From: Triatoma infestans
Lineage: Eukaryota > Arthropoda > Insecta > Hemiptera > Reduviidae
DNA: 64,000 nucleotides
Direction of reading: 5' to 3'
NCBI GenBank assembly: GCA_011037195.1
Contig: JAAEAF010002630.1
Location: 1-64,000, forward strand
Below, in pieces: positions 51,198 through 61,118 of this stretch. Each line of letters starts with the position of its first letter. The stretch's first letter is position 1. Position numbers and translations under genes: made by a program. The notes beneath the pieces are model-generated. The model did not search any database. It saw only the letters and a list, made by a program, of their open reading frames with translations, and had not been told where the DNA came from.

Positions 51198-51487
51198 ATT
51201 CCAGTGAAAGCGGATCGAACAAGTGCCGCGAAGGTAGTGTGCGTGGCTCTGGCAAGGTCAGCTCCGATGGTAAACCGACTCGTGTAAGGACTGTATTAAA
51301 TGAAAAACAATTGCATACGTTGCGTACTTGTTATTCGGCGAATCCAAGACCGGACGCATTGATGAAAGAACAGTTAGTAGAAATGACCGGATTATCGCCT
51401 AGAGTGATACGTGTTTGGTTTCAAAATAAACGATGTAAAGATAAAAAACGGGCAATCGCTATGAAACAGCAGATGCAACAAGAAAAG
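51198..51487 (+). CDS. tup: Islet/tailup exon encoding the homeodomain
   Basis: Two bases complete an Asp codon, then 96 full codons follow in phase 0. Residues 1-25 are a Ser/Gly/Lys-rich linker. The homeodomain spans about residues 27-86. It starts near [19 protein letters not shown], continues through [15 protein letters not shown] (helix 2) and [16 protein letters not shown] (recognition helix 3, with the invariant W, F, N and R), and ends KDKKRAI. This is the Islet-type homeodomain, which binds TAAT-core sites. The last residues KQQMQQEK begin the Gln-rich stretch that follows the homeodomain in Islet proteins. The acceptor is TTTGTTTCAG at 51197 and the donor is GAAAAG/GTAAGT at 51487. 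A Rep-C terminus lies about 85-130 bp upstream (51066-51112), between the likely branch-point region and the preceding repeats. The reading frame is intact. Confidence 0.97.
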
Positions 51488-51654
51488 GTAAGTGATTTTT
51501 AATGTTACTAATTACTATGTCCGGCACTATACAAAGTCATGGTGAGATCCGGTCTTCCTTGATCCAGCATCTGCTATCATGCTTTGTCTTTATCTCAGCC
51601 GCTTTACGTTTCGTAGTTTCCAATAACTAACTAGTGCCAACGGCTATTCCCATC

Positions 51655-52490
51655 TATCCACCTGAGTTCTCATGTGTCTTCACTTCCAGGTTGGTCCTAT
51701 GTAATGACATGGCAAGGTCATAGCAATGTCAAACCTTCACAACACATAACAAAAGAAAGAATAATTTATAACTAGTGGCCTAGCCGGCCGCTGTTTTCAA
51801 GACAAGGCCGCGGCCAAACAAACAAAACCAAGGGTCAATACTTTACATCAAAGCAAGCACCGATAATCTGGCCACTGACCTAAATCGCTGGTCACCGAAT
51901 TAACCAAGGTCGTACAAAGTCGCACACTAGGACAGATGTCTTGGTGTGAGTGTTGCTAACACTGATAAAAACTTCGCCCCATTGGAAGAGGGGATGATTA
52001 TACTTCAGTACGTCTTCAAGACTATTATACGAACAGCAGTTCCGCGTCCCTATACAGTTTTATTTATACTTATTTCCTTAGTTGTGCATCTTAGTTCATT
52101 TATTTTAATCATTCTAAATTATTAGTTATTTATCTCCTATTTATTTCTAAGTATTTCTTGTTAATAGTTACCATTACTCACGTTTAAATTATTGTACAAA
52201 TACAGTCTATTTTTATAAATTCAGTGTTAATAATTCGAGCACTAACTTCCAAAAATCTCTAAACTAACTTCCGCCCTCTTCAAGACATCTACTACATACC
52301 ATAGGAATCACAATAAACGATTCCACTACACCTAGAATGAAAGACATATCTTCCATGCAAGAGCTTTCTTCTTTGAAGGATGTGCTTCTAGTCTGGGTAC
52401 CAAGTCATATAAGAATGAGGAGGTGGTGGATAGGTCTGCCAAATTAGGCGCCACTCTCCCTTTCATTGGCTTTCCTGGGCTTGCTGGTGC
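51655..52490 (+). pseudogene. NLTR-1b RNase H fragment split by a solo LTR
   Basis: 51661-51699 (GAGTTCTCATGTGTCTTCACTTCCAGGTTGGT) and 52335-52490 (AAGAGCTTTCTTCTTTGAAGG, CTTCTAGTCTGGGTACCAAGTC, then an AATGAGGAGGTGG segment) align with 63548-63730. Codons give FTSRLV, ELSSLK and LVWVPSH-like residues of RNase H. The LTR 51700-52330 sits inside. The fragment ends at the next Rep-C. Confidence 0.82.
51700..52330 (+). mobile_element. Solo LTR, + strand, CCTA duplication
   Basis: 631 bp, TGTAATGACATGG ... CGATTCCACTACA, flanked by CCTA (51696-51699 and 52331-52334). AATAAA occurs about 20 bp from the 3' end. The sequence matches 32931-33634 inverted. No internal region, so it arose by LTR-LTR recombination. 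Ty3/Gypsy or BEL cannot be decided without the internal part. Confidence 0.9.
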
Positions 52491-52492
52491 AT

Positions 52493-53491
52493 CTGGTGTG
52501 AAACACTCACACAACTTTCTCTTACACCAGTTTTCAAAATTGTAATTCAACAAATTTTATAGTTAGTATAACTAAATTTAATTGAAATTCGTCGTTATTA
52601 TTTTATTGGGAAAAAATCGCGAAATTTAAAAAAAAAAATTATTCAGTAAAAACGCACTTCCGGTTGATTAATTTTCTTAGTACTCTGAATTTTGTGTCTA
52701 GGTGATAGAATTGTATAATCAACTAAGATAGTACTTTAGAGGCAAACATAACCCTGACCCTCCTATCCCCAAAAGTCCCCTTAAATGACGTCATCCGGGA
52801 GAAATGTTTAGTATAAAAGTTGTAGCTCTTTATATGTGTAGTTCACATACTTAGTTTAAAGAAAATCGATGGGACCGTTTTCGATAAAAAAATAGGAGAA
52901 AACTGAAAAATACTTTATCAAGTAAAAACGCACTTTCGGCCAAACTCGGAATTTCATCAACATATTTAATTCTAATTAATATTATTTAGATGAATAGAAT
53001 TGTATAATAAACTGAAATAAAAATAGCAAATAGCATTTTAATGGAAAACCTAATCCTTTCCGCTCCCCCAAAAGTGCCCTTAAAAGCATTTTTCCCAGAG
53101 AAATGTTTCAAATAAAAATTCTAGATCTTTGTATGTATAGTTTATATATCAAATTTAAAGAAAATCGTTAAAGGTATTTTTGAAAAAATTGTCAAAAAAG
53201 TGAAGAATAAAAAACTTTCAGTAAAGTGGTATTTCCGGTTGAGGAATTTTGATAAGTAACGTACTGTCTGGATCCCATGGTGATTAATACCTAAACGGGA
53301 ATATCAAGTTTGAAGTTTTTGCGATTTTTCATTTTTGAGCTATGCTGTCCCACACGCACACAGATGATTTTCTAAAAACCACTTTTTTTGGACTCAGTAG
53401 GACCTCAATATGGATATTTCCGGTGAAACCACGATATCGAAAATTTGACACGATTACAATACTTCCTCTTACTAAGAATAGGAAAAAGTAA
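52493..53491 (+). mobile_element. Rep-C element, complete, + strand
   Basis: ATCTGGTGTGAAACACTCACACAACTTTC at 52493. Boxes CACTTCCGGTTGATTAA and GGTATTTCCGGTTGAGG, CGTACTGTCTGGATCCC, ACGATATCGAAAATTTGAC, and the 3' end TTCCTCTTACTAAGAATAGG. About 1.0 kb with several small indels. Confidence 0.87.
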
Positions 53492-54000
53492 ACATTCATT
53501 TTAAATAGTCCTGTCGAATTTGTGGGGTGAGATGGGGGGCAAACATTTTTGGGGACAAATAGAGTGAGGGGCAGAAAAACTTTGTTCAAGTACAAGTTGG
53601 GAGAACCCGCGCAATTGCCGGGTGAATATGACACATAATGTAAATAAGCCAATGGTAAACATGAGCACGTGGATAGTTCAGCCTTGGTAAGGGCCTACTA
53701 AGGGGGTCCTTTCGACATCTCCGTCTGTCTATAGGTCTGTCTGTCTCTCTGTTCTTAGGATTGATACAAAAAAACAAACGAAAATCTGAAGTGGTTCTAA
53801 CTGAAGGAGGTTAGTTTTATAAGGGGAAAAGAGGGAACTGGCCGAACAGATCGTTACCCCCCATTTTCCACAGTCCCGTTTACAGAAACATTAAGTACAT
53901 CTCTCAAAACGTTGCTTCCTCCCCACCAACAAGCACTTAGCAGAAAAAAAAAAAAACGGGGTCCCAAGCAGCGCCCTCAATATTGTCTGTCTCCCCATCT
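53492..54000. other. Unclassified intron
   Basis: GGGAGAACCCGCGCAATTGCCGGG at 53599 and an inverted CTGTCTGTCTCTCTG run near 53735 stand out, but no family is recognised. Confidence 0.3.
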
Positions 54001-54423
54001 GTACCCGAATTTTACTTCCTCTCACTCCTAGACCTCAAATTTGATATACCAATTTATAGGCATTACTATCGACCGCATCAGACACGGAAGACTTTACTGA
54101 TTTATTTATTTATTTACACTTTTTCGTAATTTTCTCAAAAACGGCTCCAAAAGAATTTCATTAAATTTCGTGTACTATTTACACACATAAATACCTATCA
54201 CTTTTTTTGTTTAATTGAAACATTTTTCCCGGGAAAAAATTGATTTTTTGGTGGGGAGGGGGGAAAGTTCTGGGTGGAACAATAAGCATTATGCTTTTCT
54301 TTTAAATTTTCCACAATTTCCGGTTGATGGATTTTTTTATTTTTACCCGAAACTTTCATGGTCAGATGCGGTGATAGAACCTCTAAAAAGTGGTTATGGT
54401 CAAGTTTAAGCCTGTTGCGATTC
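54001..54423. repeat. Rep-C fragments
   Basis: TTTACTTCCTCTCACTCCTAG, GATATACCAATTTATAGGC, then AACGGCTCCAAAAGAATTTC and TTTCCCGGGAAAAAATTGA are minus-strand modules. Confidence 0.55.
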
Positions 54424-55106
54424 ATCAGAGATATTTTCTCTGATAGCCTGCTTCTTTTTGTGGTCATCGACCGGTTTCCAGGCGTTCGCCCATCATCAGG
54501 ATGCTTTTTTTTGTCAAACAGTGTGGTAACATAGATTTGCACAGAGCAAATTTAGTTGATACACTATCAATTCGTAAAAAGAGGTTTCCTGAATAGGCGG
54601 GAGATGGAAAAGAAAACAAAAATAGCCGTGTACAAGTCAACTTTCCTCCCAACCCTAACATATTCCTCGGAATCATGGACCATGACTAAAAAGCACAAAT
54701 CAATGATTCAGGCGTCGGAAATGAGATTCCTTTAGGAAAGTTGAAGACAAAACTAAATGAGCCCGGGTCCGTAACACTACTATTCTAGCAATCGAGACAA
54801 TAGAATAAAATAGGCTACGCTGGCTAGGGCATCTTCTTCGTATGCAGCCCAACCGTATTGCCCTTGTTACATATAAAACTAAAGTGGATGGCAAGCGAGG
54901 TAAAGGTCCACCCATCATCAGGATGCGTTTGTCAAACAGTGTGATAACATAGATTTGCACAGAGCAAATTTAGTTTATACACTGACTCAATACATCATCC
55001 TTTTGATGGGCGAACGCCCGAAATCGGTCGATGACCACAAAAAGAAGCCAGGCTATCACGGAAAATATCTCTGATGCTTACCAGCTCTGCGGAACCAACC
55101 ATAACC
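54424..55106. mobile_element. FB-A composite carrying a second NLTR-2 cargo copy
   Basis: Left arm 54424-54570 ending TTGATACACTATCAA. Cargo 54571-54906. A second left-arm segment (ACCCATCATCAGGATGCG to TTTAGTTTATACACTGACTC, 54907-54983). A right arm (TGATGGGCGAACGCCCG to CCAGCTCTGCGGAACCAACC, 55000-55106). The cargo has lost its 3' end at the second arm. Confidence 0.87.
54571..54906 (+). mobile_element. NLTR-2 cargo, second copy, 3'-truncated
   Basis: TTCGTAAAAAGAGGTTTCCTGAATAGGCGGGAG and the following roughly 330 bp match 34080-34415 closely, including the same left junction. Codons ESWTMTKKHK and MIQASEMRF recur. It stops at GGCAAGCGAGGTAAAGG where FB-A resumes. Confidence 0.87.
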
Positions 55107-55139
55107 TGCTGCGATTTTTTGACTTTCTCTTATTCCATA

Positions 55140-55380
55140 GTAGATTGTTGTAGGGGATTATTACACTGCGACCTGAATGATCTATTGTGCGTCTCGGAGC
55201 CTTCTCAGTGCATTGACGGCCTCCAGACAGTGTTCTGTAGCTACAGACAACACTGCCCATCACTGGACAATGAGTTGTAGAGGCTCTTAGGAAGAGAAAA
55301 TCTAAGGACAGCATGCTGGATTCGAACCTAGGACATCCGCGTTGCTAGTCCAGCGCGCTACCACTGAGCTAATCCTTTAC
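55140..55380 (-). repeat. SINE-D, minus strand, alternative tail
   Basis: Tail GATTGTTGTAGGGGATTATTAC at the left is the reverse complement of 150-190. B-box complement GATTCGAACCTAGGACATCC at 55319; A-box complement CGCGCTACCACTGAGCTAATCC at 55355. Confidence 0.87.
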
Positions 55381-55585
55381 TTCACCCTTGGCTTACAGTT
55401 AACTAGGGACGGAGACTCTAGTTTAGGTACAGTGTTTGTCCTTGTGTAAAGTGTAGAGTGTATGTAGTTTAAGTGTATTGTGTACTGTTCTGACGAAGTG
55501 CATGGAGTACTGGGCTGTGGTAACCTGTGGGATCGCTACTTCCCAAATAACTGCAGGCAACAGATACTCCCTTGCAGGCTACTCC
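55381..55585 (+). repeat. SINE-E tail fused to SINE-D
   Basis: TTAACTAGGGACGGAGACTC to GGTAACCTGTGGGATCGCTACTTCCC. Same junction and order as 28311-28505. Confidence 0.7.
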
Positions 55586-55863
55586 TTAATAAAAAAGACA
55601 CGAAATATTGCAATGATGCCCAGATTTGTATGTGTGTCAGAATACCACAAAAACGAAAAGGATTCACAGTAAGCACAAACTTGGTATTCTTATTTAGATA
55701 CAACCACCGTATCCAGACACGAAGATTTTTGGGCAAAATCCAAATGCTTTTTTTTCTCTTCTTTGTTTCAGTTTTCTGTAATTTTATCGAAAAAAAGGCC
55801 TCGCCAATGATTTTTCTTTAAACTTTGTATACTATCTATACACATTAATATCTATCATTTCAA
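55586..55863 (-). repeat. Rep-C fragment
   Basis: AATACCACAAAAACGAAAAGG, CACAAACTTGGTATTCTTATTTAG and ATTTTTCTTTAAACTTTGTATAC, minus orientation. Confidence 0.6.
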
Positions 55864-55865
55864 TA

Positions 55866-56052
55866 GGGAAGGGATTAGCTCAGTGGTAGCGCGCTGGACT
55901 AGTAACGCGGAGCTCCCGGGTACGAGTCCAGCTGCTGCCCTTAGATTTTTTCTTCCTAGTAGCCTCTTACAGCTCACTGTCCCAGTGATGGACAGTGTTG
56001 TCTGTGACGAGAGAAAACTGTCCGAAGGCGCTGGCAGTGCACTGAAATAAAA
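55866..56052 (+). repeat. SINE-D, + strand, most tRNA-like head
   Basis: GGGAAGGGATTAGCTCAGTGGTAGCGCGCTGGACTAGTAACGCGG holds a textbook A-box and a CTAGTAA string like the anticodon loop of tRNA-Thr(AGT). The B-box is GGGTACGAGTCCAGC. The stems do not pair as a functional tRNA, and the SINE body follows at once, so this is a SINE and not a tRNA gene. Confidence 0.88.
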
Positions 56053-57055
56053 ACGTATTATAAATGATATATGTAGTTGGTTCAGAGGTTTTTTTTTCAG
56101 TGCGCTCTACTGGGCCATAATATAATCAAATCACTTCTCTACCTGCCAAGATTAGTAGGTCGGTATTTATAATCACCTCTATATATTTATGTCAGCACAA
56201 ATACGTAAAATTTGAGTTTAAAAAAAAAATTATCATATGAGTGTTTCACACCAGATTTTTTTTTTTTTTTTTACTTTCTCTAAATCCTAGAAAGAGCAAT
56301 GTATTGCGATCGTGTCGAATTTTCGATATAGAGGTCTCCAGAGTCCGAAAAAGGTTTTTTTTTTTAAATTGATCTGTGTGTGTGTGTGTGTGCGCGCGCG
56401 CGAGCGATATTTTCTCAAAAATGTTTCAAATAAAAATGATAAAATTTCTTATCAATGCAGCAAGCATTTCCCCCAAGTTTAAAGAAAATCCTTTTAGCAT
56501 GTTTCGAAAAAATTCTCGAAAAAAACCTATTCTGTCAAATCGCACTTTTTAGGTTAACTGATTTTTCATTCGAATTTGAAATTCTATCAAGGTTTCCTAA
56601 TGTTTATTAATATTATGTAGGTAGTAAAAACCATATATTATACTTGAGTGGTACTTTAGACGAAAACATAACGCTACTATTCTCCACCCCCACCAAAGAA
56701 ATCCCCCCCCAAAATCAATTTTTTTGTAAATAAAAGTGATAGCTAGATAATATACAAAGTTTAGAGTGAAAATCATTTGGAGCCATTTTTTAAGAAAATC
56801 ACGAAAACTGAAAAAAAAAATCCTTCTGGGTTATGGAATTTTACTCCGAAATCTTTGGTTAGTAGTATAACCTTAAAAGGAATCAGAAAAAAGTTTGATA
56901 TGATATGAATGATTCGGACAAAATCCATCATCAACCGGAAGTTGCAATTTTTCTTGATTTGCAAGTGTCAGTAATTTTCGATATCGTGTTTGCACCGGAA
57001 ATATCATACCCATTTTGAAGTCCCCTGAGTCCAAGAAAAAAGAATGATTTTTTTT
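56053..57055. repeat. Rep-C mosaic
   Basis: A minus 5' terminus (TATGAGTGTTTCACACCAG at 56237). A minus 3' end (TACTTTCTCTAAATCCTAGAAAGAG, 56272). A TG/CG microsatellite (56376-56402). + modules (AATCATTTGGAGCCATTTTT, 56770). Another minus 3' part (CGATATCGTGTTTGCACCGG, 56977-57045). At least three broken copies. Confidence 0.68.
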
Positions 57056-57057
57056 TT

Positions 57058-57292
57058 TTAATTTAAGTTGCGTCAACATCTATGGTCATTATCGCCCGGG
57101 GTCTTCTCAATGCACTGCCGGTCTCCGGGGACAGTGTTCTCTCGCTACAGACAACACTGTCCTGTCACCGAACAGTGAGCTGTAAAAGCTCCTAGGAAGA
57201 AAAAAATCTAAGAGTATCACTGGACTCGAACCCGGGACCTCCGCGTGGGAGTCCAGTACGCTAACCATTTAGCTAATCCCTTCCCTTAGTGA
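57058..57292 (-). repeat. SINE-D, minus strand
   Basis: TTTAAGTTGCGTCAACATC tail. GACTCGAACCCGGGACCTCC B-box complement at 57223. GCTAACCATTTAGCTAATCCC A-box complement at 57262. It lies inside a Rep-C fragment that continues to about 57415. Confidence 0.87.
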
Positions 57293-57419
57293 TTTTTAGC
57301 AATTAGTCTGAGTAGTCTGTCGTAAGCTTTGCACTTTTACATATTTTTAAAAAAAAAATTAATTTGTATTAATTGGTGTGGAGAAAAAGTGTTCAAAACC
57401 AGATTTTTACTTTTTTTTA

Positions 57420-57780
57420 ATTAGGGATAACGTTGCTAACGTTCCTTGTAAAGTGCCATGGCAGTATATTGTACACGGTTCTTCTTCCTCTTCTTCTTTC
57501 CATCGCTTTACAGCCCTCGAGGATTTTATCTGGTTTTTTGGATTTGCGGAATGGGGTGGTTGACCCTATGCCCAAACCCCTAACCTGAAGGATTTGATTT
57601 TGGGGTTGTCTTCCCCTAGACAAGCTGCCTTCGCCACACGGCTTTGAGCCTTGTCCACCAATGTAGATCATTTAGAGTTACCCACAGTGCGCCTCGACGC
57701 CGAAGCGACGTACTCTGTATCCCTTTGCTGGTGATGTAACTATATTCCTGGTCTGCAGAGATTAAAGGCCTATCACTTTT
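57420..57780. repeat. Repeat J, unclassified retroelement-like sequence
   Basis: TTGCGGAATGGGGTGGTTGACCC, CCCCTAACCTGAAGGATTTGATTTTGGGG, TTGTCTTCCCCTAGACAAGCTGCC and CTGGTGATGTAACTATATTCCTGG. Richer in GC than the surrounding intron. The style suggests the non-coding end of a retroelement, but I cannot name it and it is single here. Confidence 0.35.
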
Positions 57781-58018
57781 GTATTAATTCTTTTCTTTTT
57801 TTTCTGTTCTGAGATAATTGACTTTTTGGGAATCATGATTGATCTGAATGGTCAAACCATCCTCTAATTTTTGGGTTACCTCCATGATTCTGAAAGTTCA
57901 TCCACCCATGGCAAAACTAAATATATTCAGTATAAATACTATGTTTAAGAGAATTGTAAATAAAAGATGAAAGTCGTATGAATAGATTTTTTTATTAACA
58001 TTAAATATATGATTCCAG

Positions 58019-58225
58019 GATGGCCGGAAATTAGGTTATGGAAGCATGCAAGGTATACCAATGGTTGCTTCAAGTCCTGTAAGACATGAAAGCCCATTGG
58101 GTATGAATCCAATAGAAGTGACATCCTATCAACCACCATGGAAAGCGTTGAGCGATTTCGCTTTACATACAGACTTGGACCGACTGGACCCAACGGCACC
58201 ACCTTTCCAACATCTAGTAAACCAG
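58019..58225 (+). CDS. tup: Islet/tailup exon encoding the LIM-binding (Lhx3-type) segment
   Basis: A phase-0 exon of exactly 69 codons. It encodes the segment that in vertebrate ISL1 docks onto the LIM domains of LHX3 to form the motor-neuron complex; in Drosophila the partner is Lim3. Both contact modules are visible: GIPMVASSPVRH at residues 12-23, and IEVTSYQPPWKALSDFAL at residues 32-49. After these comes TDLDRLDPTAPPFQHLVNQ. The part RLDPTAP is an insertion relative to the shorter vertebrate form as I remember it. The acceptor is GATTCCAG at 58018 and the donor is CAG/GTAAGA at 58225. The preceding intron is 6.5 kb. The C-terminal exon was not found in the remaining 5.8 kb and is presumed beyond the window. 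The downstream intron begins with a 32-bp minisatellite about 200 bp away. Confidence 0.94.
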
Positions 58226-58429
58226 GTAAGATGAAGGTCTACCTATTTTCTAAAGTTAATTTTACTGAAATAATGTCATTAAAGCATGTGTATAACTTTA
58301 TTAAGCCCAGACGCATTAGTAACTATCAAAGGTGTCGCATTTAACTAAGTTTATAACACAGACAGATTTAAAGCACACATAAACTTCAAATTTTTCAAAC
58401 TCAAGGGACCGCAATAAATTACACAATTC

Positions 58430-59345
58430 AAGTTCTAATTATGGCAACTCTAGCCTAAATTCAAGACCTACTTTTCGCAACTCTATTAAATTCAAGTCTT
58501 ACTTATTGTAATTCTAGTTTAATTCAAGTCCTACTTATGGCAGCTGTTGTTAAATTCTGGTCCTATTTATGGCAACTCTAGTTAAATGCAAGTCCCAATT
58601 ATGGCATAACTCTAGTTAAAATCAAGTTCTACTTATGGAACTCTAGTTAAATCCAAGTCCTACTTATGGAACGCTAGTTAAATTCAAGTTCTACTTATGG
58701 CATACCTATAGTTCTACTTAAGGAACTCTAGTAAAATTCAAGTCCTACTTGTGGAACAGTAGTTAAATTCAAGTACTACTTATGGTATAACTCTAGTTAA
58801 ATGCAAGTCTACTTGTGGAACTCTAGTTAAATTCAAGTCCTACTTATGGAACGCTAGTTAAATTCAAGACATACTTATGGCAACTCTAGTTAAATTCAAG
58901 CCTTACTCGTGGGAACTCTAATTAAATTCAGGGCCTACTTATGGCAACTCTAGTTATATTCGAAACCTACTTATGGTAACTCTCGGTAATTCTAGTCCTA
59001 TTTGGGCAGCTCTATTAAGTTTAAATCCTACTTATGGCGTAACTCTAGTTTAATTCAAGTCCTACTTAAGGCAACTCTAGTTAAATTCAAGTCCTACTTA
59101 TGGCCAATCTAGTTAAATTCTGGTCCTACTTACGGCAACTCTAGTTAAATTCTGGTCCTACTTATGGCAACTCTTGTTAAATGCAAGACCTACTTATGGC
59201 ATAACTCTAGTTAAATTCTAGTCTTACTTATGAAAACTCTAGTTAGCTTCAAGTCCTATTTATGGTAAATCTAGTTAATTTTAAGGCCTACTTATGAAAA
59301 ATCTGTTTAAATTTAAGTCCTTCTTATGGACTAAAATTTGACTGA
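58430..59345 (+). repeat. 32-bp intronic minisatellite
   Basis: About 28 diverged units with consensus CAACTCTAGTTAAATTCAAG then TCCTACTTATGG. Unit length is mostly 31-33 bp. Divergence between units is high (point changes in nearly every copy), unlike the 6094-6253 repeat. It lies about 205 bp downstream of the LIM-binding exon. It contains repeated AGTTAAATT strings. Confidence 0.95.
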
Positions 59346-59639
59346 ATTCAAGTTTTTACCACCTACACCGTTATTTAATATTGTATCCTGCATCAGTTTA
59401 TCCTAGTTAATTTTTATGTGAAATTCAAGACCCATTTTATTTCAGCCCATATCTTTCTGATTTAATTTTTGGACTTAATTTCTGAATTAATTTGCTTTTG
59501 AATTTAATTCTTTAGAATCCTGAATCTTGAATAATATCACCAAAAAGCTTTCGGTATGGGCCCATCAAACTGATTAGTTCTCATTTATGTACTGGCTGTA
59601 TGTGAGCATTTCAAACTTTTGAATATAAACTTACTTTAG
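59346..59639. other. AT-rich intron
   Basis: No exon or repeat recognised. Confidence 0.3.
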
Positions 59640-60360
59640 GTATGTCGCTTAGCAACGAACGGTGGGCTCTGTATGTAGCGTGAGGGTGGTGGGGGCAGAC
59701 TGAACCTTCCAGTGCCGCCTCCTCCCTTCATTGTGTAGAAACAGCCCAGGCGCATACTCCTGTTTGTAAGGTCTGTCAATAACGGTAGGGGTGGTTGTTA
59801 CGACACCAACCCCGCCGCCGCCGCGCCGCTTCACCGCTCTCCTTCATCTTCTCCGTTGGCTTACGGGAGGTGGAGAACGAATAGGGGTGGGTAGACTTAC
59901 CACACCCTTCCCACTCAAAAAGTTGCCCCCCACTTCTTCTTTTTTTTTTTGTTTGTAAATGTAGAGAATAAGCTACTGTTAAGCTGCCGGTCGCCCCTGG
60001 ATGAGAAAGCTTTTAATGCTGCCTCTACCAACACTCAAAAAAAAAAGAAAAAAAAACGGTCGTGTATTCCTCCCCCCACATCAGTCTAACCCGGCCTCCC
60101 AATATTTTGCCGCCCCCAATGCAGAAAAGCATTTCTACTAAACATCAATGGATAAGAACAGGTGGGGGTGTAAAAAAAAAAAAAAAAAGAACTCTTGTAT
60201 GTGAAGGGGTGAAAATAGGAAATACCCATCCATTAGCAACAATTCTCTTTGGAATTTCCCATGCCGCCTCCCATGACTGCATATACTAAAAAAATCATTG
60301 CTACCGTAAATAACTGCACAGTCATTCCTCAATCAGTCGCATATGCAAGAAAAATGAAAA
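59640..60360. other. GC-rich intronic patch
   Basis: 59660-59910 is unusually GC- and CpG-rich for this window, with a CCGCCGCCGCCGCG run near 59812-59825, GTGGGGGCAG and GGGAGGTGGAG strings, and C-rich runs up to 60120. It could be a regulatory or CpG-rich element, or an unrecognised transposon. No exon of Islet is evident in it. Confidence 0.4.
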
Positions 60361-60364
60361 AAAA

Positions 60365-60812
60365 AAAAATCTGGTTTGAAACACTCACACAACTTTCTCT
60401 TGCTGCAGATTCCAGATTTAAATGGCAAATTTTCTTCAAACTCATCATTTTTACTAATTATTTTTATTATCTTCAATTTTATATCAATGTGGAGAATCTA
60501 AACTTAATAAAAATTACTTTTTGGGGGGGAACCATACACTCCCCCTCAACCCCAAAACTTCTTTAAATGAACTTTCTCGGGAAAAAAGATCCCACGCTAA
60601 CACATAAACTACGTAAATATCAAATTTGAACTTTCCACGATTTTCCTTTTTTGAGTTTAAGCTGACTACACACACACACAATCACGGAGACCTTTTTTTT
60701 TAAAAAAAAAAAATTCCGACTCAGGGGACCTCAAAAATGTATATATCAGGTGAAAACTCGATATCTTGGATTTGATGCGTTCGCAACATCTCTTTTTACT
60801 AGGTACCAAGGA
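60365..60812 (+). repeat. Rep-C, divergent, + strand
   Basis: ATCTGGTTTGAAACACTCACACAACTTTC at 60369. A short first module. CACACACACACAATCACGGAGACC and GACTCAGGGGACCTCAAAAATG, then CTCGATATCTTGGATTTGATGCG, ending TTTTTACTAGGTACCAAGG. Confidence 0.75.
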
Positions 60813-60837
60813 AATCTGGTTTTAGTAATGCTTAGCT

Positions 60838-60962
60838 GGTAGAAACATCCTAATGCTGGGCGAACGCCCAAAACCGGTCGTTGACCATAAAATGAAGCAG
60901 GCTATCACGGAAAATGTCTCTGATGCTTTCCAGCTCTGTTGAACCAACCACCACAACAACTA
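60838..60962 (+). mobile_element. FB-A right arm
   Basis: GAAACATCCTAATGCTGGGCGAACGCCC, GGTCGTTGACCATAAAATG, AGGCTATCACGGAAAATGTC, CCAGCTCTGTTGAACCAACCACC. Left arm missing; 60963-61118 is unclassified. Confidence 0.82.
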
Positions 60963-61118
60963 AGGCGTCTTGTTGTTTGGGGAATAACGAAAACCATGTT
61001 TAAACACAACTGCGACCATTATAGGAAATATAATTATCAATACTTCCACAAAACTGTCAATGGTACTTTACCTATCCCTTCTCAGATTAGCTTGTAGTAT
61101 ATGATATCTGAAGCCCTA

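Noticed and set aside
55866..55945. A functional tRNA gene
   Set aside because: A- and B-boxes and a CTAGTAA string are present, but acceptor and anticodon stems do not pair and the SINE-D body follows directly.
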